From Diphasiastrum complanatum (taxonomy: Eukaryota > Streptophyta > Lycopodiopsida > Lycopodiales > Lycopodiaceae): 64,000 nucleotides of DNA. Under the pieces are notes generated by a model. That model was given only the letters and a program-made list of their open reading frames with translations, ran no database searches and was not told the DNA's origin. Positions 1-11,831 of this stretch are shown in pieces. The stretch lies in assembly GCA_029204225.1 (NCBI GenBank), contig CM055095.1:14970049-15034048 (forward strand), given 5' to 3'. Each line of letters starts with the position of its first letter. Positions within the stretch are counted from its first letter, which is position 1. The position numbers and the translations under genes were made by a program.

Positions 1-602
1 GGTGTTTTCCTATCCAATCCAATGATTGCAAAGGCATCAATTAATGATATCAATTGAGACTTTAATGAACAGTTGCAACAAGTTTGCGGATTGGTTTTCG
101 ACGACGATCAATCATTTCTAAATTTGCAAAGGAGAGAATCGAGTGGGCCTTGGCATTGAATGCACATGTCAAATAGATTGTTGGGGTTCCATCTAAACAT
201 AAATAAGTATATGTGTTGGAGGGTTTTGACAATAGTATGGTGGGGATATGGATAGCCAAAGTGGTATCAACCTCACTAAGAATCATTCTAGGACCAAACA
301 CATCTCTCTAAAATATCATCACATTAAGGATGTGATAAATAAATCTAAAATTATGATAGACTGTTAGATCATCAGAGATGATTGCAGATATTTTGACAAA
401 ATCACTAGCAAAGAAATCTTTTGAATATCTGAGAAATAAGCTAGGAATTGGATGAAGGGTTGTAAGTTCAAGAGGGGGTGTAAGTATTGCGAACTTAAAC
501 CCTTCTGAGTACACGTTTTGTACGGACTGTCGGAATCAGAGAAAGTAGTCTGAATGGAAAACCTGCACAAAATTTGTTAGAACAATGGCTACAAAAAAAT
601 GT
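1..602. other. AT-rich flank, no gene recognised
   Basis: No open frame here resembles a known protein and no repeat structure stands out. The stretch lies just beyond the 3' LTR of the minus-strand copia element that follows. It may be host DNA or older transposon debris. Confidence 0.3.
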
Positions 603-792
603 CCAACTCAGGCAAGTAATTAGCTTCATAATAGACGGAAACAACCTTCAACACCTTCGATAGTTCATCGTCATCGAAGCCACATGTTGAGTGATTCTCG
701 TGCATTTCTGCATGTTGTGTAGAAACACGAATACAAAGCTGGATAAATGAATGGATGTAGATTAACTATGGGATTATGGGAGAATAATCCAA
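603..792 (-). repeat. 3' LTR (partial) of the copia element
   Basis: About 190 bases closely matching 5833-6032 in the same orientation, with small indels. It follows the RNase H region and a purine-rich tract on the minus strand. Similarity ends near a shared CCAACTC motif, so the true LTR end is uncertain. Confidence 0.65.
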
Positions 793-839
793 CGCTCCCT
801 CTTAATATAAATCCATGAATGCTTTGACCTTTAAAACTT

Positions 840-2540
840 AGTTCTTGTGTACATCCAAGCTTAGTGCCTTAGTAAAAATATCAGTTGTCATGTCTTGCAT
901 TCGACAGTACTACAAATTTACCTCTTTGTTGAGAACTTTCCTTCTGACATAGTGATACTTACTTTCAATGTGCTTAATCATGGAATGAAACCTCGGGTTA
1001 GCTGATAAAGCAATAGCACTTTGATTATCACAAAATAAAATTGTCGGAGCATATTGTTTCAAAAAAACATCCAAAAGTAAATTTATCAATCATACGACTT
1101 TCTTCGTAGCTTGAGAGACTGCGATATACTCTACTTTTGTAGATAATAGAGCTATAGAAGTTTGCCTGCAACTATTCCATGAAATTTGACCGTTGTTGAG
1201 GAAGAAAAAAAAATCCGGATGTGGATTTACGAGTGTCTACATCTCCTACCCAACTTGCATCTGAATAATTGTTGAGAATATTGAGTTTGGTGTTGTCGAT
1301 TGTTCCATAACAAATGCATAGGTCCACAGTACCTCGAATATATCTCATAAATTTGATGAGAGCCCTCCAATGTGTATTTCTAGGATTAGCCATAAACTAA
1401 CCTAAGGAACTGACAACAAACTATGTTTGGTCTGGTACAGATCATTGCATACATAAGAGAACCTACCATCGAATGATAAGGGTACTCACACATCTACTAT
1501 TTCTCCTCTATCGTCTGAGGACATTGGTCTTTCGACAATTTGAGTCATGGCTCCATTCATGAGTGAGCTAACTTGCAATTTGAAGGAGGTAGAAACACAG
1601 ACGGAGAAGAGAGAAGGAAATAGTTGCGTGTAGACTGTTGGAAACATAGTATATTTTTGCAGACTTGTTCAAAATGCCAATTCATGGAAGTCATTGAAGA
1701 TGGCCCAAGCCTTCAATGATCTTCAAAGAATTTAAACTTAACATTTGAAAATGAAAACAATAGGAGTAGTTTCCATCTGGCCCTAGATCAACGATCAATA
1801 AACATGCAGGAAGAATCTTGAAATAGAAAATAGTATTCTCCAACACAATTCATCATATTATATCTTATCAACATATTGTGATATATCTTTGTTGAGTAAT
1901 ATAGATCAATTTCTACTTCCTGTCTATTTGGATTTGAATATCTAGAGAGTATTGAGCTTCGCCCAGATCCATCATGTCGAATTTTGAAGACAACATTTGT
2001 TTCTCGTCTTTTATTGGTTTGACATTGTTAATGAAGAGAAGTGTGTCGTCCACGTGCAAAGTGATAATAATAAAGGAATGTTGCACTGACTCAAAGTAGA
2101 GATTTGCGTGTGAAGTGCTCGGTTCACAGCCGTGATCGATAAAAAAAAGAGTTGATCCTCCGAACCCATGCTCTAGCAAATTGCTTCAAGTCGTAAAGTG
2201 CTTTATGGAGTTTACACACATTATTACTTTTGCCTTCAATAATGTAACCTTCAGGTTGTATCATGTAGATATCTTCTTTGATAACTCCATTCAGATAAGT
2301 TGTTTATACATCCATATGATGTATCTCCAGATCAGCTGTAGCAGCATATGACAATAGAAGTCTAATTGAAGAATGTTCAAGTATCAAACTGAAAGTCTCA
2401 ATATAGGCAACATTTTGTATCTACAAAAATCCTCTTGCGACAAGTCGAGCTTTTCTTTGACCAATGTTTCCATTTGTCTTGTATTTGATTTTGAATATCC
2501 ATTTGCAATCAACTACATACCAACTCGGATGCTTATCCAA
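840..2540 (-). pseudogene. Copia reverse transcriptase and RNase H remnant
   Basis: Reading the minus strand across frames gives copia RT: a KWIFKIKYKTNGN-like start, a YLNG-type segment, the EDIYMIQPEGY stretch, LYDLKQ, and a catalytic block reading HVDDTLLF (YVDD expected). RNase H follows, with YSDASWVGD, a TRKSTSGF segment, and a later stretch with FCDNQSAIALSANPRFH. The RT-connection part around 1560-1900 is badly eroded. Frameshifts and stops are frequent, so no functional enzyme is encoded. The RNase H tail resembles the one at 57453-57965, suggesting one copia family. Confidence 0.8.
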
Positions 2541-2599
2541 TTCCCTTGGATTCTTGTTTTTGTCTTGCATCCGGCTCTTCTACTGTAGCTAGCAATCCA

Positions 2600-4340
2600 T
2601 ATTGTTTAACCAACTTGATGAAGAACATTATAATTCTTCCATGAGCAATGGTAGTCATGAATTGTTGTTCAAATATAAATGCTCTATACGAAGTAGTCGA
2701 CATGAATATTGAAACTCGGTCGTACGATGAAACATATCTATGGGCATACTGTTGACCGAAATATATTTCTTCAAATTTGATCAATACTTCATTCATAGGT
2801 AGTTGTGAGTAATTGACCTGGTTGACATCAAAAAGTGACTCTCATTTTGACATATAAAACTTGTAGTTGCCCATGTGCATGGTTGAAGCATCAATCCCAA
2901 ATAGTGAAAATACACTTCAGAGTTGAACCAGGGATTTGATGTTTCGATTGTTCCAAAAAACCACTGATGAGAACAATCATCGTTGACGTTACCCAATAGA
3001 AGATTGATCACATTTGAGTCCACTGAACAATGTAAACTTCTCCAAAAAAACTGATACAAATTGATGGCATATTTTAAAGTCAGTTTCTGATAGAGTGTTG
3101 GTTGACTAAGAGAACATTCCCAATCACTATTCACGTCCATACATTCTGGATAAGCGCATGAGTTAGATATTGGCAATTGAGTTCTAGAGAATTCACATGA
3201 ATAGGGTTCTCCAACTGAAGTCACTTGAAGGTCTTGTAAAATGGATCTATGAGGCATTGAACAATAATCCAAAGTATTGATAAAAGTTGGATTTATATGG
3301 AATAATGAAGTCTCTTCATTGCGGACAATGTCCTTGTTGAATACCTCACACTCCATTAGATTGTTGTCAAAATTAAAAATATTCTCAAAAGCTCCCAAAT
3401 TGAATTGGTTCGCAAATCGGATCCTTTAAATAGCCACTCAATTCCAAGCCATGAAATATCGGTGCCATATAGTCCTCATTCTGAAAGTTTGGTGAATGCC
3501 TTGATTGAGTTTCTTGGAGCATAGCGATATTCTCAATTTGACGATCCGTAGTTGCTTGTTCATTGACCAGATTAAGGCATTGATGTTCTAAATGAAACTT
3601 GAAAGGATGTTCAGTTATCTTCACATCCTGATCTGAATCTTGACTTTTGCCTGAATCCTAATTTTCACCATCTGTTGTTGCAATTTGCTCCGAATCTTGA
3701 ATTGGACTTTTGTTGCCTGCAACTGTATCTGGATCTGGGACTTGACTTTTGTCATCGCTATGCTCATCTGACTCATTATCATCACTTCGCTCATCCACTT
3801 TGTCGTTGTCACTTTGCTCATCAAACTCATTGTCATCGCTTCACTCATCCACTTTGTCGTTGTCACTTTGCTCATCAGACTCATTGTTGGGATCATCTTC
3901 ATCTTCAGAAGTTTCTTTCCTTTCATGCACATGTGGTTGTTGATCCACTGACGCTTTAGTGTATACACTCACTTTCTGAATCCGCATCTTCATTTCCTCA
4001 AACCACCTGGATTGTTCTTCTTTCCTTTAGCTTCCAGCTTAAGCCTTGTTCTTGTTGCTCGTACTTTAAAGCATATTCCATAGTTTCCCTTAATCGAATC
4101 CCTGGAGAGAAGTAGTTTGCAGATAATTTTCTACAATGCTTCGATATTGTGGTCATAGACCTAAATGTAGCATTGTACAAGATATACTTCTCCATAATCA
4201 AATAGTGGAATCATTTGTTGAAATTCTTGATTGTACTCAACAACTGTAGTTATCTGGTTCAAAGAACACCATTGGATCGATTGAAGACCTGTCTACAAAC
4301 ATTTTTTGCATGTATAAGCATGGATGTACTAACAGTAAAT
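2600..4340 (-). mobile_element. Nested gypsy-type gag-like fragment with acidic tandem repeat
   Basis: This block sits between the copia integrase tail and the copia RT. Near 4240-4010 the minus strand reads like a retroviral gag core, with VVEYNQEFQQM, then YALKYEQQEQ, although frames shift. Downstream comes an acidic segment with a roughly 60-base unit repeated about twice (3770-3890) giving NNESDEQSDNDKVDE-type peptide, and then a longer ORF (3398-2793) that I cannot assign. Internal stops show decay. The gag assignment is inference from motif style, and the insertion borders are approximate. Confidence 0.4.
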
Positions 4341-4559
4341 GACATCCCTCCATAGATCGGAATCGGGCTGACTAAGTGCTTCTTCGACAGTAGTTGGATC
4401 TTGAATAAGATAAACAATAGTCTTCGATATACCTTATAGGTGGTCTGCGCTCTCTTGTCAATCTTCTAGGAGATAAGCAAGGTTGATCATTTCCTTGATT
4501 GTTTTGTTGTTGCTAAGCTGCAACATCTTCTTCTGATTCGTTGTTCACCTGGTGTAGAC

Positions 4560-5780
4560 AATCTTAGACCTTCGATAGGATCAGTCAAGTCGGGAACAAA
4601 AATGTTTGATACTTCGGGAGTGTCCGACAATTCGACCGTATGAGCTTAGCCCTTGCCTTTGACGTCGATAAACTGATTTTTGATAAAGACAATATCCTGA
4701 CTGGTGAATATCTTCAATAAGACGGGGTCATAAAACTTATAAGCTTTATATGAAGTAAATAACCAATGAAGATGGATTTGATATTGTGGAAGTCGAGCTT
4801 CTTCCTTATATCTTGCGGTATTGCGCATAAGCGATACATCCAAACACGCATAAATTCAATAGTGATGGTTTGGAGCCTGTCCAAATTTGATAAGGTATTT
4901 TTTCTGAAAGGTCTTTAGTCGAACATCTATTCTGAATATAAGTTGCAGTGGAAACAGCTTTAGCCCAGAAGAATTTTAGAAGTGTTGCATGAGCAAGCAT
5001 ACACTCGACCGCTTCGACTAAGGTTCGATTCTTTTTCTCAACAAGTCCATTCGATTGAGGCAAATAGGAGGTGATAAACTATTGTTCAATGTCGTTATTA
5101 AGGCAATACTCCTTGAATTCGGTTGAAATGTACTCTCTCTCATTGTTAGACCTCAGTGCTTTGATTTTTTTTCCAGCTTCCAATTTTGCACGCTCCTTAA
5201 ATTGTCGAAATTTGTTGAAAGCCTCCGACTTTCGCTTAATGAAATAAACATATGTTCTTCTCGAATATTCATTAATGAAGGTAATGAAATACTTTGCATC
5301 AAGCAATGATGGAGTTTGCATGGACCACATTAATCTGAGTGAACAACATCTAGAACATCTTTTGTTGCATGCCTATGACTCAATCTAAATGGAATCTTAG
5401 TCTGTATTCCCACAATGCAGCTATGACAAATAGAGAGGTCGACTGTAAATATCAGTTGGATAGTCGAGATCAAGCGCGAAGGACTGTTTTGACATGTTCG
5501 ACACAGATGTATGATTCAAATGTCCTAATCTATTATGTTAAAATAATATCTTATTAACTAGAATAGAGGTATTCAAGGCTTGACTTATATCAGAATAACA
5601 ATGAATCAGTCTATATAAGTATCCATGTCTCTTGTCCAGTGCAAGGATCTTATTTGTCGTATCAATAATTCGACATTGATCAGACTCAAACTCTACCTTA
5701 TGAACTAAATCCATAATTCTACTTACTGACAACAAATTTGTAGAGAGTTTAGGTGCATATAAAACATTCGATAGTAGTTT
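4560..5780 (-). pseudogene. Copia GAG-pre-integrase and integrase remnant
   Basis: The minus strand encodes LSTNLLSVSRIMDLVHKVEF at the start, followed by the integrase core (FITFINEYSRRTYVYFIKRK, then MPQSNGLVEKKNRTLVEAVE) and the post-core segment with AYKFYDPVLLKIFTSQDIVF. A basic RRLTRERRPP-type linker follows near 4480. The core acidic residues are only partly conserved and the frame breaks several times. The order and spacing match Ty1/copia. The GAG-pre-integrase part starts abruptly next to the 5' LTR, showing that gag and protease were lost. Confidence 0.8.
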
Positions 5781-5832
5781 GAATTGATCATGCTAGAACT
5801 TCAATCTTCACCTTTCTAGCAATATACTTGCT

Positions 5833-6032
5833 AACCAACTCGGGTAAGTCATTAGCTTCATAACAGACATAAAAAGCCTTCAACACCTTCTATAGTTCGT
5901 CGTCATCAAAGCCACCTATTGAGCGATTCCCATGTATTTCTGCAGAATGTCTAGAAACACAAATAAAATTGTAGAGCTAAATAAATGAATGGATCTACAT
6001 AGATTAACTATGGATTATGGGAGAATAATCCA
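5833..6032 (-). repeat. 5' LTR (partial) of the copia element
   Basis: Direct repeat of 603-792. On the minus strand it begins TTGGATTATTCTCCC at about 6032. No primer binding site or gag follows it, so an internal deletion has joined the LTR almost directly to pol. Confidence 0.65.
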
Positions 6033-6039
6033 AGATGAT

Positions 6040-6101
6040 AAGCCAGCAAATTGGATGGGGTGTTCAATTATAGCATTTGGAAATTCAAAATGAAGAACAT
6101 C
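6040..6101 (+). pseudogene. Short copia gag remnant
   Basis: A plus-strand frame reads KLDGVFNYSIWKFKMKNI, which matches the start of copia gag polyproteins (compare the gag at 8113). It is cut off by the gypsy LTR that begins at 6102. Confidence 0.5.
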
Positions 6102-8053
6102 TAAAGGATTATAAAACGACCCCCAAATAGGCTACCAATCTAAGGGAATTCTAATGGAAGTCGGTCTATACCACAATTACAGCTCAAGCTCCATTGGGCA
6201 TGGAGTCGAAAATAAGGCCTTTCATGATCACAGGCACTTTCAATGGCAATCGGCAAGGCAAATTCCTAACGGTCTATCGACAATTTCCAGATAACCTAAG
6301 GAACTTTGAAGTGGACAAGAGATCACGCGTGTAAGCTCTGGCTTTTGAGATACCAATGAGACGTACAAGCCTGACTCGTGTATGAGCTATAAATCACTTA
6401 ACGAGTGAGGTAAAACAGGGTTAGATTTTGAATAAATGCCTAATCTTCATCTGAACCGTTTGCATAGGCTTCGGGAATATTTGTTGCTGATGGTGATATG
6501 GTCTGCAATTAGACCATGAGGATAATATAGAGTTTCACAAGATTCGAGTCACGAAGATCTCCAAAGCCATGAGCTGGAGTCTTTCTCAAATATCGTAGAG
6601 CCAAAATGTGATAAGCCACACTCCGAGCAGTGATAGACAAGCAAGATAGAAGATACTATAGACTCTACACTCCCCTTCGGATGCAGCAAACAGTCAAACC
6701 AACTCCTCTCGACAATTGGGCTATGGAGTCAATATGAAAAACGCACCCTAAATCTCACCATTTATGACTTAGGGTTTGTTAAAGAATGGCAATCACAGGT
6801 AGACACTATGTATGGGCAAATAGCACAAACTAGCGGGTTTTTCATTCCACACAAACATTGGACAGGGTGCCTGTAAAATGGAGAAAGGATTAGAAACAAA
6901 GCTAAAGGCTGAAGTAGGCCAATTAAATCATCTTCTTCCTTTCGCACAGATCTATGGAAGACCTAGGGAAGGGAATGACCACAAGCAGGGTCGTGGGTAG
7001 GTGGAGGAAGAGAGCGAGGCAGATCGGCCTCAACGAGCAGATGGGCAGCAACGAGCTGTAGGCCACAGGCCAAACTCGCAGGTAGAGGGCCGCAGACAGG
7101 GGGGAACAAATAATGGGCAAAATCGTAGGTAGAGGGCCAGCGAGGGTCTGCTAGAAAGCCGCAAGCAGGGATCGTGGCCAGAGAAGGAGGATGGGCCGTT
7201 ACCAGCAAGAAAGGAGGTCGCAGGGCAGGGTAGCGGATCAGGCAAGGAGTTTTGCGTGCAGGAAGGTCAGCGATCCACAATGTGAGGTTACTGGAATAGC
7301 CTGTGAGATAGGCGCAGGTCAGGTAAGGAGGGATAGGTCGCAGGTGGAGCGCAGGTAGGTGATGGATCCTAAACACGTCGCAGGCAGGCTGAGCGCAAAT
7401 GGAGAAGGCAGAGGGCGCAGATCAGGAAGGTAGGGAGCGGGCCACAGCAAGCAACCAGCAGAGGGCCAGCGAGGTCTGCTAGAGAGCCGCACAGGCAGGG
7501 ATTGTGGCCAGAGAAGGAGGTGAGCACATAGGCCAGGTCTGACCACAGGTTGATGCAAATTGGAAATGGCTAGCAAACAAATGGATATGACACAGATAAC
7601 GAGATTAAACCGCTATAGGTAGTGATCTACGAAGCTATCCAATCTGCTCTTCTCTCTAACATGAATCTACCCTCAAATCAGAAATGGACAGGATTCTTTG
7701 GCAACCAACAATCTTCAAAGATTATTTAATAACCTTTGTCTTGTTCAAAATTGACAATGGACAGGGCATTCATGGGTTTGAAACAATGATTTGTAGTTTA
7801 TTACTTTGTTTCATAGATCAATGACGTTCATGAAGCATAAAGAACTATCCTAACATGAATCAAGACACTCTCAAGAAAGCAATCTTTGAACAGAAAACAA
7901 TGACAACTAATTCTCTAATCTTATAAACTCAGCCACAGTCTCTCACAAACACAAATGCAAGGAAATGAGCAATCTTAAGAACAGTATATCATCAATCTTC
8001 ACTTTCATATCTCTGTAAAAGGAACAACACAATCTCACACTTCAAAACCTGGA
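6102..8053 (-). repeat. Truncated gypsy LTR, minus orientation
   Basis: This stretch is the reverse complement, with scattered indels, of most of the LTR at 47552-50009. Matching landmarks include the AAACGACCCCCAAATAG end, the block around 6220-6480, the GC-rich block 6940-7560, and the segment ending near 8050. The first roughly 290 bases of the LTR are absent and a copia gag starts where they should be. The GC-rich block produces several proline-rich open frames on the minus strand that are not genes. It has no primer binding site beside it, so it is a fragment or an old solo LTR. Confidence 0.75.
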
Positions 8054-8112
8054 GTAACAACCAACAGTATTCCGACAATCGTTGTTTCTACCAACGATCT
8101 CGTTCAACCAGA

Positions 8113-8515
8113 ATGGATCCATCATCTAGTTCATCTCTCATTGACAAATTCGATGGAGATAACTACCATCTTTGGAAATTCAAGATGAAGGTTATACTAC
8201 TAGCCAAAGGACTGTGGGACATAGTTGATGGCACAGAGCTCAAACCAAAAGGCGATGCAGCCATCATCACTAAGTGGAGACTGAGAGATGGCAAAGCATT
8301 TGCCATGATCACCCTCAACATCAAGGATACTCAGATCAGCCACATACGTGCTGCTCAGACTACTAAGGATGCATGGGACATCCTAGCAACCCTCTACAAT
8401 ATCAGGGATGTGACTTCCAAGCTAACATGAGAAAGAAATTCTTCACCCTGAGAATGTTTGATGTAGAGAGTGTTTCGAGTCACCTCAACACCCCTATGTC
8501 ACTACCTGAAGAGCT
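8113..8515 (+). pseudogene. Copia gag N-terminal fragment
   Basis: The frame begins MDPSSSSSLIDKFDGDNYHL and continues with WKFKMKVILLAKGLWDIVDG, a WRLRDGKAFAMI segment, LNIKDTQISHI, and AWDILATLYN. This is the UBN2-type copia gag core that packages RNA in virus-like particles. The frame is open for 105 codons to a TGA at 8428-8430. A neighbouring frame continues as KFFTLRMFDVESV before similarity ends near 8515. Zinc knuckle, protease and pol are missing, so the element is truncated here. Confidence 0.8.
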
Positions 8516-8559
8516 TTGAAAACAATGAGATTTGTATTCATCATTACAACTTTTTTGTG

Positions 8560-9705
8560 AATGCAGGGACATTGATAATGGCAATAATAGCTTTGTCTTT
8601 TTTTTCTCAAACGGGCATAAATATCCCCATAATGTACATAAAATTACTTATAAAAGTTTTTGGCTGACCGACAACTATTGGCGTCGAATCATCACTGGGA
8701 ATAGTTGTCGATGACTTTGAGGGGTATCTTTCTTGTATCTTCATAAATTCCTCCTCAGTGGGCTAGTTGGCCTCGTATGCCCTGCTCTCAGACATGATTG
8801 ATTGTAGTGCTTCACTACGGCCAAGCCAGTTACCTTTATCTTTAAAATCAATATCGGACATCAGGTCATCAAACTCGAGGTCTATGAAATCCAAAAATTC
8901 TACAATGAAATTAGATAATATTGACGGCTAAAAGCATGGTTTGGTGGTACAAAACAGGAACCCATTTTTTATTGTACCTTTTGGTAGTACATTTCACTTT
9001 TTGGGGATTTGGAAAGGAGCTTGATAGATGCTACCCACGAGTTAATGCACTGAAGGGCAGCCTGACAAAATTTCATTCAAAGATAGATAAGGAGCATTGC
9101 CCATGTAGTACACTGGCAGATCCAGCATGGTCTTGCTATTGTCATCTAGCCCTACATCATATAGGGGGGCAATTGACAAAGCACGGGACTAGGCCGAGGG
9201 ATCATACATTGCGGCTAACCTTGCTTCCTCGTCATCTCCTAGGACTTCATCAACAACTTCTGATTCAGAAATCATAGGACTAGATGATGACGACCTCACT
9301 ACCTGAACTCGAAGAGGCTCATCAGGAATCAAAGCAGAAATATAAAACACAAACCCTATGCCCTCATGCACAAAGCGACATTGTGGATTATGTTGGTCGC
9401 AATGGGTTATGCGTTTAAAGTCACTCACCAATTTGGTGAAGCGGTGATTGTGACTCTGCTTAGCTTGTGGCTGGCCAGACACCAGATCATGGAAGTGGAT
9501 GATCTTTTAGCATCATGGAGTCATTTAGGCAGTCATAATAACCTTTGTATAGAGAAGAAAAAAACAATCTATTCTCTATAACAATCACTCTATGTCAAAT
9601 GAGGTACATAAATAAGCACCATAGTGTTGTAACCTATCACCTATACCTGAATCCAAAAGAAATTGGTGCAAGGCCGTATTGAACTTGTCGGAGGAAGATG
9701 TGGCC
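8560..9705 (-). pseudogene. Unidentified protein-coding remnant
   Basis: Several minus-strand segments look coding but I do not recognise them. One starts MATSSSDKFNTALHQFLLDSG near 9704. Another (9482-9189) includes HNHRFTKLVSDFKRITHC, a FVFYISALIPDEPLRVQVV stretch, and a serine/acidic tail ending EARLAAMYDPSA. A third (about 8900-8640) includes FKDKGNWLGRSEALQSIMSE and PTEEEFMKIQERYPSKSSTT. Stops separate them. They could be exons of a decayed gene or an ORF of an unknown transposon. I could not find splice sites that join the first two in frame. No function is proposed. Confidence 0.3.
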
Positions 9706-11100
9706 ATGATGTCAATGAAAGTTGAGTATCGGAACAGTGTGAGAGGGTTGTACGAAAAAGAAAAATCTCATAATCTTGTCCAACATTGAAGTCAATTGAT
9801 CATCTTTATTTGATGTAAGTTGTGATTCAAGCTAGTATTTGACCATTATTTTATTACAAGTTACAATACAAGAAATGGTTTAGTGATGGTGCATCATTTG
9901 GACATTAAACCTATATTTTTATCACAATTGTATGAGTTGACGTTCATTGGTCAATATTGATGACAACTTCAATGAAATTTGAATAAAATTATACTCAAGG
10001 GGAGAAATTACTTAAGTACAATTTCATAGTTGCACTTATACTTTCAATTCATGAATCCACTTTATATTTCAAAAGTTCACATTTTAACTCAAGAATTCAA
10101 TCTAATCTATAGCTAAATATCCACAATTTCACAATTTCTATTTAGAAAAGTAGTTGATTACACATTTTTTATAATTGTAAGTAAGATCTAATGACAAAAG
10201 TCATGATTTTGACAACTATTCACGAACATAATAATGATTTTTAAAATTGAAATGCTTGAAACTAATAATGATTTTTAAAATTGAAATGCACAAACTAATA
10301 ATCAGGATGCACTAAAATAGTTTGCATGCATTTACAAAGTGACCACATATGTGTAGAGCAACGTCAGAGCAGTCCTTTATAATGCCTCTTAGTATGGATT
10401 TGAACCAATGGCAAAAGAGGTATATTTAAGATTGGAGATAGCATGATTGATAGGAGGGTTGTCACACACCTCCTTGTAGATGTCTACAAATAATTTTTCT
10501 CTTTCTAGGTGGATCTTGAGACTTTGATTCAAAGTGTGCTAATTCTCTAATGAATGGTGTAAGATATCTAAGCATCTTATGCCATAGATCTTGAACTCTA
10601 TAATGGATTTCATAGTAAGGATGAACAATATAAAGCATGACTCTTCAAGGATGGTTTCTATCGAACATTAAGTGGATATGGAGATTTGAGAAAACGCTAG
10701 ATACTCTTACAAAAGTAATATTTGCGAGTTTGTATTGATTTGCATAAAGCACAACTGCACTAATTATTGCTGATTACGTACATTCAAAGAATCACTAAGT
10801 TTTGAGATACAGGTATAAGTAGTAGCAAGTATCCTTCACCAGCCTAGATGTTCCCTCGTGAAAGTTAGTGCTCATAATAAAGTTATCATGCAATCATGAT
10901 GTTAGAGCTTTTACTCCTTGTCCCGGTTATTTACAGTTTTTAGAGACACATGTACGTTTTGTAATTATCGTAATTACTGAAATGGCTAAGTCACCAACCT
11001 GTGGTGAGTTTTGTAAGTAAATTGTAAATAAACTATAATTAGTTGGCATTGGTACTGGGTCAGTGGCTGGACTGAACTCCTAAAAAGTAGGAGAGTTGAC
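9706..11100. other. Intergenic, AT-rich
   Basis: No gene is recognised. One small tandem duplication lies at 10229-10289 (unit of about 27 bases, TAATAATGATTTTTAAAATT core, period 34). Confidence 0.4.
10229..10289. repeat. Short tandem duplication, period 34
   Basis: The unit starting TAATAATGATTTTTAAAATT occurs at 10229-10255 and 10263-10289 with identical sequence. It is probably a replication-slippage product. Confidence 0.7.
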
Positions 11101-11110
11101 TAGTCAATGG

Positions 11111-11346
11111 GACACGTGTCATTTGCTCACTAGGACACTTGGTCCAGTGAATGAGTGACATGTGTTAGGGTTGATCGGTCAAACATGACACATGTCACAT
11201 GCTCATTGAGACACTTGGTCCAGCATATGAGTGACTCATCCTACTCACTTGCCTATGTGTCAGGGTACTGCCAAGTGGCAAGTATCGATTGTGCATGGAA
11301 ATGGCCATGTGTCGACACTGTGCATGGAAATGGCCATGTGTTGACG
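11111..11346. repeat. Two adjacent tandem duplications
   Basis: A unit of about 49 bases with GACAC(A/G)TGTCA, GACACTTGGTCCAG and ATGAGTGAC occurs at 11111-11159 and 11187-11235 (period 76). Just downstream, a 29-base unit beginning TGTGCATGGAAATGGCCATG is repeated at 11290 and 11319. The overlapping open frame at 11155-11394 is explained by these repeats and is not called a gene. Confidence 0.75.
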
Positions 11347-11476
11347 TTAGGAAAGGTCAGGGTTAAGGGGTGCTTGAGGATTGTGCATAAGTGAACCTAG
11401 AGAGAGGCATTCCTCATCATAATCTATGCAACAAATGTTGGGAGGAGACAAGGCAACCAACTCCACCATGTTTTGT

Positions 11477-11831
11477 GTGCTCTGATGTTTGTACATGCAC
11501 GGAAATTGATAGCGATCGACATTGTTGATTGTTGCGCACGGGATAAGCTAGGTTGTAAGTGAAGTTTCAGATTTGGAGTCTAACAAATGATCATACCAAG
11601 CAACAACTTACAAAGAACAATATTTGATTGTGCTTGATTAGGTTAGGAGAAAGCGTGCTCTGATGTTTGTACATGCATGGGAATTGGCAGGGATCGACAT
11701 TGTTGATTGTTGTGCACATGATAAGCTAGGTTGTAAGTGAAGTTTCAGATTGGAGTCTGACAGATGATCATACCAAACAACAACTTACAAAGAACAATAT
11801 TTGATTGTGCTCGATAAGGTTAGGAGAAAGC
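11477..11831. repeat. 178-bp tandem duplication
   Basis: Two adjacent copies, 11477-11654 and 11655-11831, each start GTGCTCTGATGTTTGTACAT and end GTTAGGAGAAAGC. They differ at roughly a dozen positions. No transposon features or coding sequence were seen in the unit. Confidence 0.85.

Larger units (their letters stand above)
603..6032 (-). mobile_element. Degenerate Ty1/copia retrotransposon with internal deletion and nested gypsy fragment
   Basis: On the minus strand, copia domains occur in the order GAG-pre-integrase, integrase, reverse transcriptase, RNase H (from about 5780 down to 840). They lie between two similar direct repeats (5833-6032 and 603-792) that I take as LTRs. Each repeat starts on the minus strand with TTGGATTATTCTCCC, and the inner one is preceded by a purine tract (AAGAGGGAGCG), as expected for a polypurine tract and 3' LTR. 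Gag, protease and most of the leader are missing: coding sequence resumes about 50 bases inside the 5' repeat. Many stops and frameshifts show the element is dead. A gypsy-like gag block (about 2600-4340) interrupts it between integrase and RT. Confidence 0.75.

Noticed and set aside
10-570. Overlapping minus-strand frames at the window start
   Set aside because: Short frames with no known motif; could not be tied to the adjacent copia element.
3675-3959. His/Cys-rich plus-strand ORF that could suggest a metal-binding protein
   Set aside because: It is antisense of the acidic tandem repeat in the gypsy-like block and has no support as a gene.
6923-7576. Proline/leucine-rich open frames on the minus strand
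   Set aside because: They lie in the GC-rich part of a gypsy LTR whose other copy (48533-49015) is not conserved as protein. They are chance frames.
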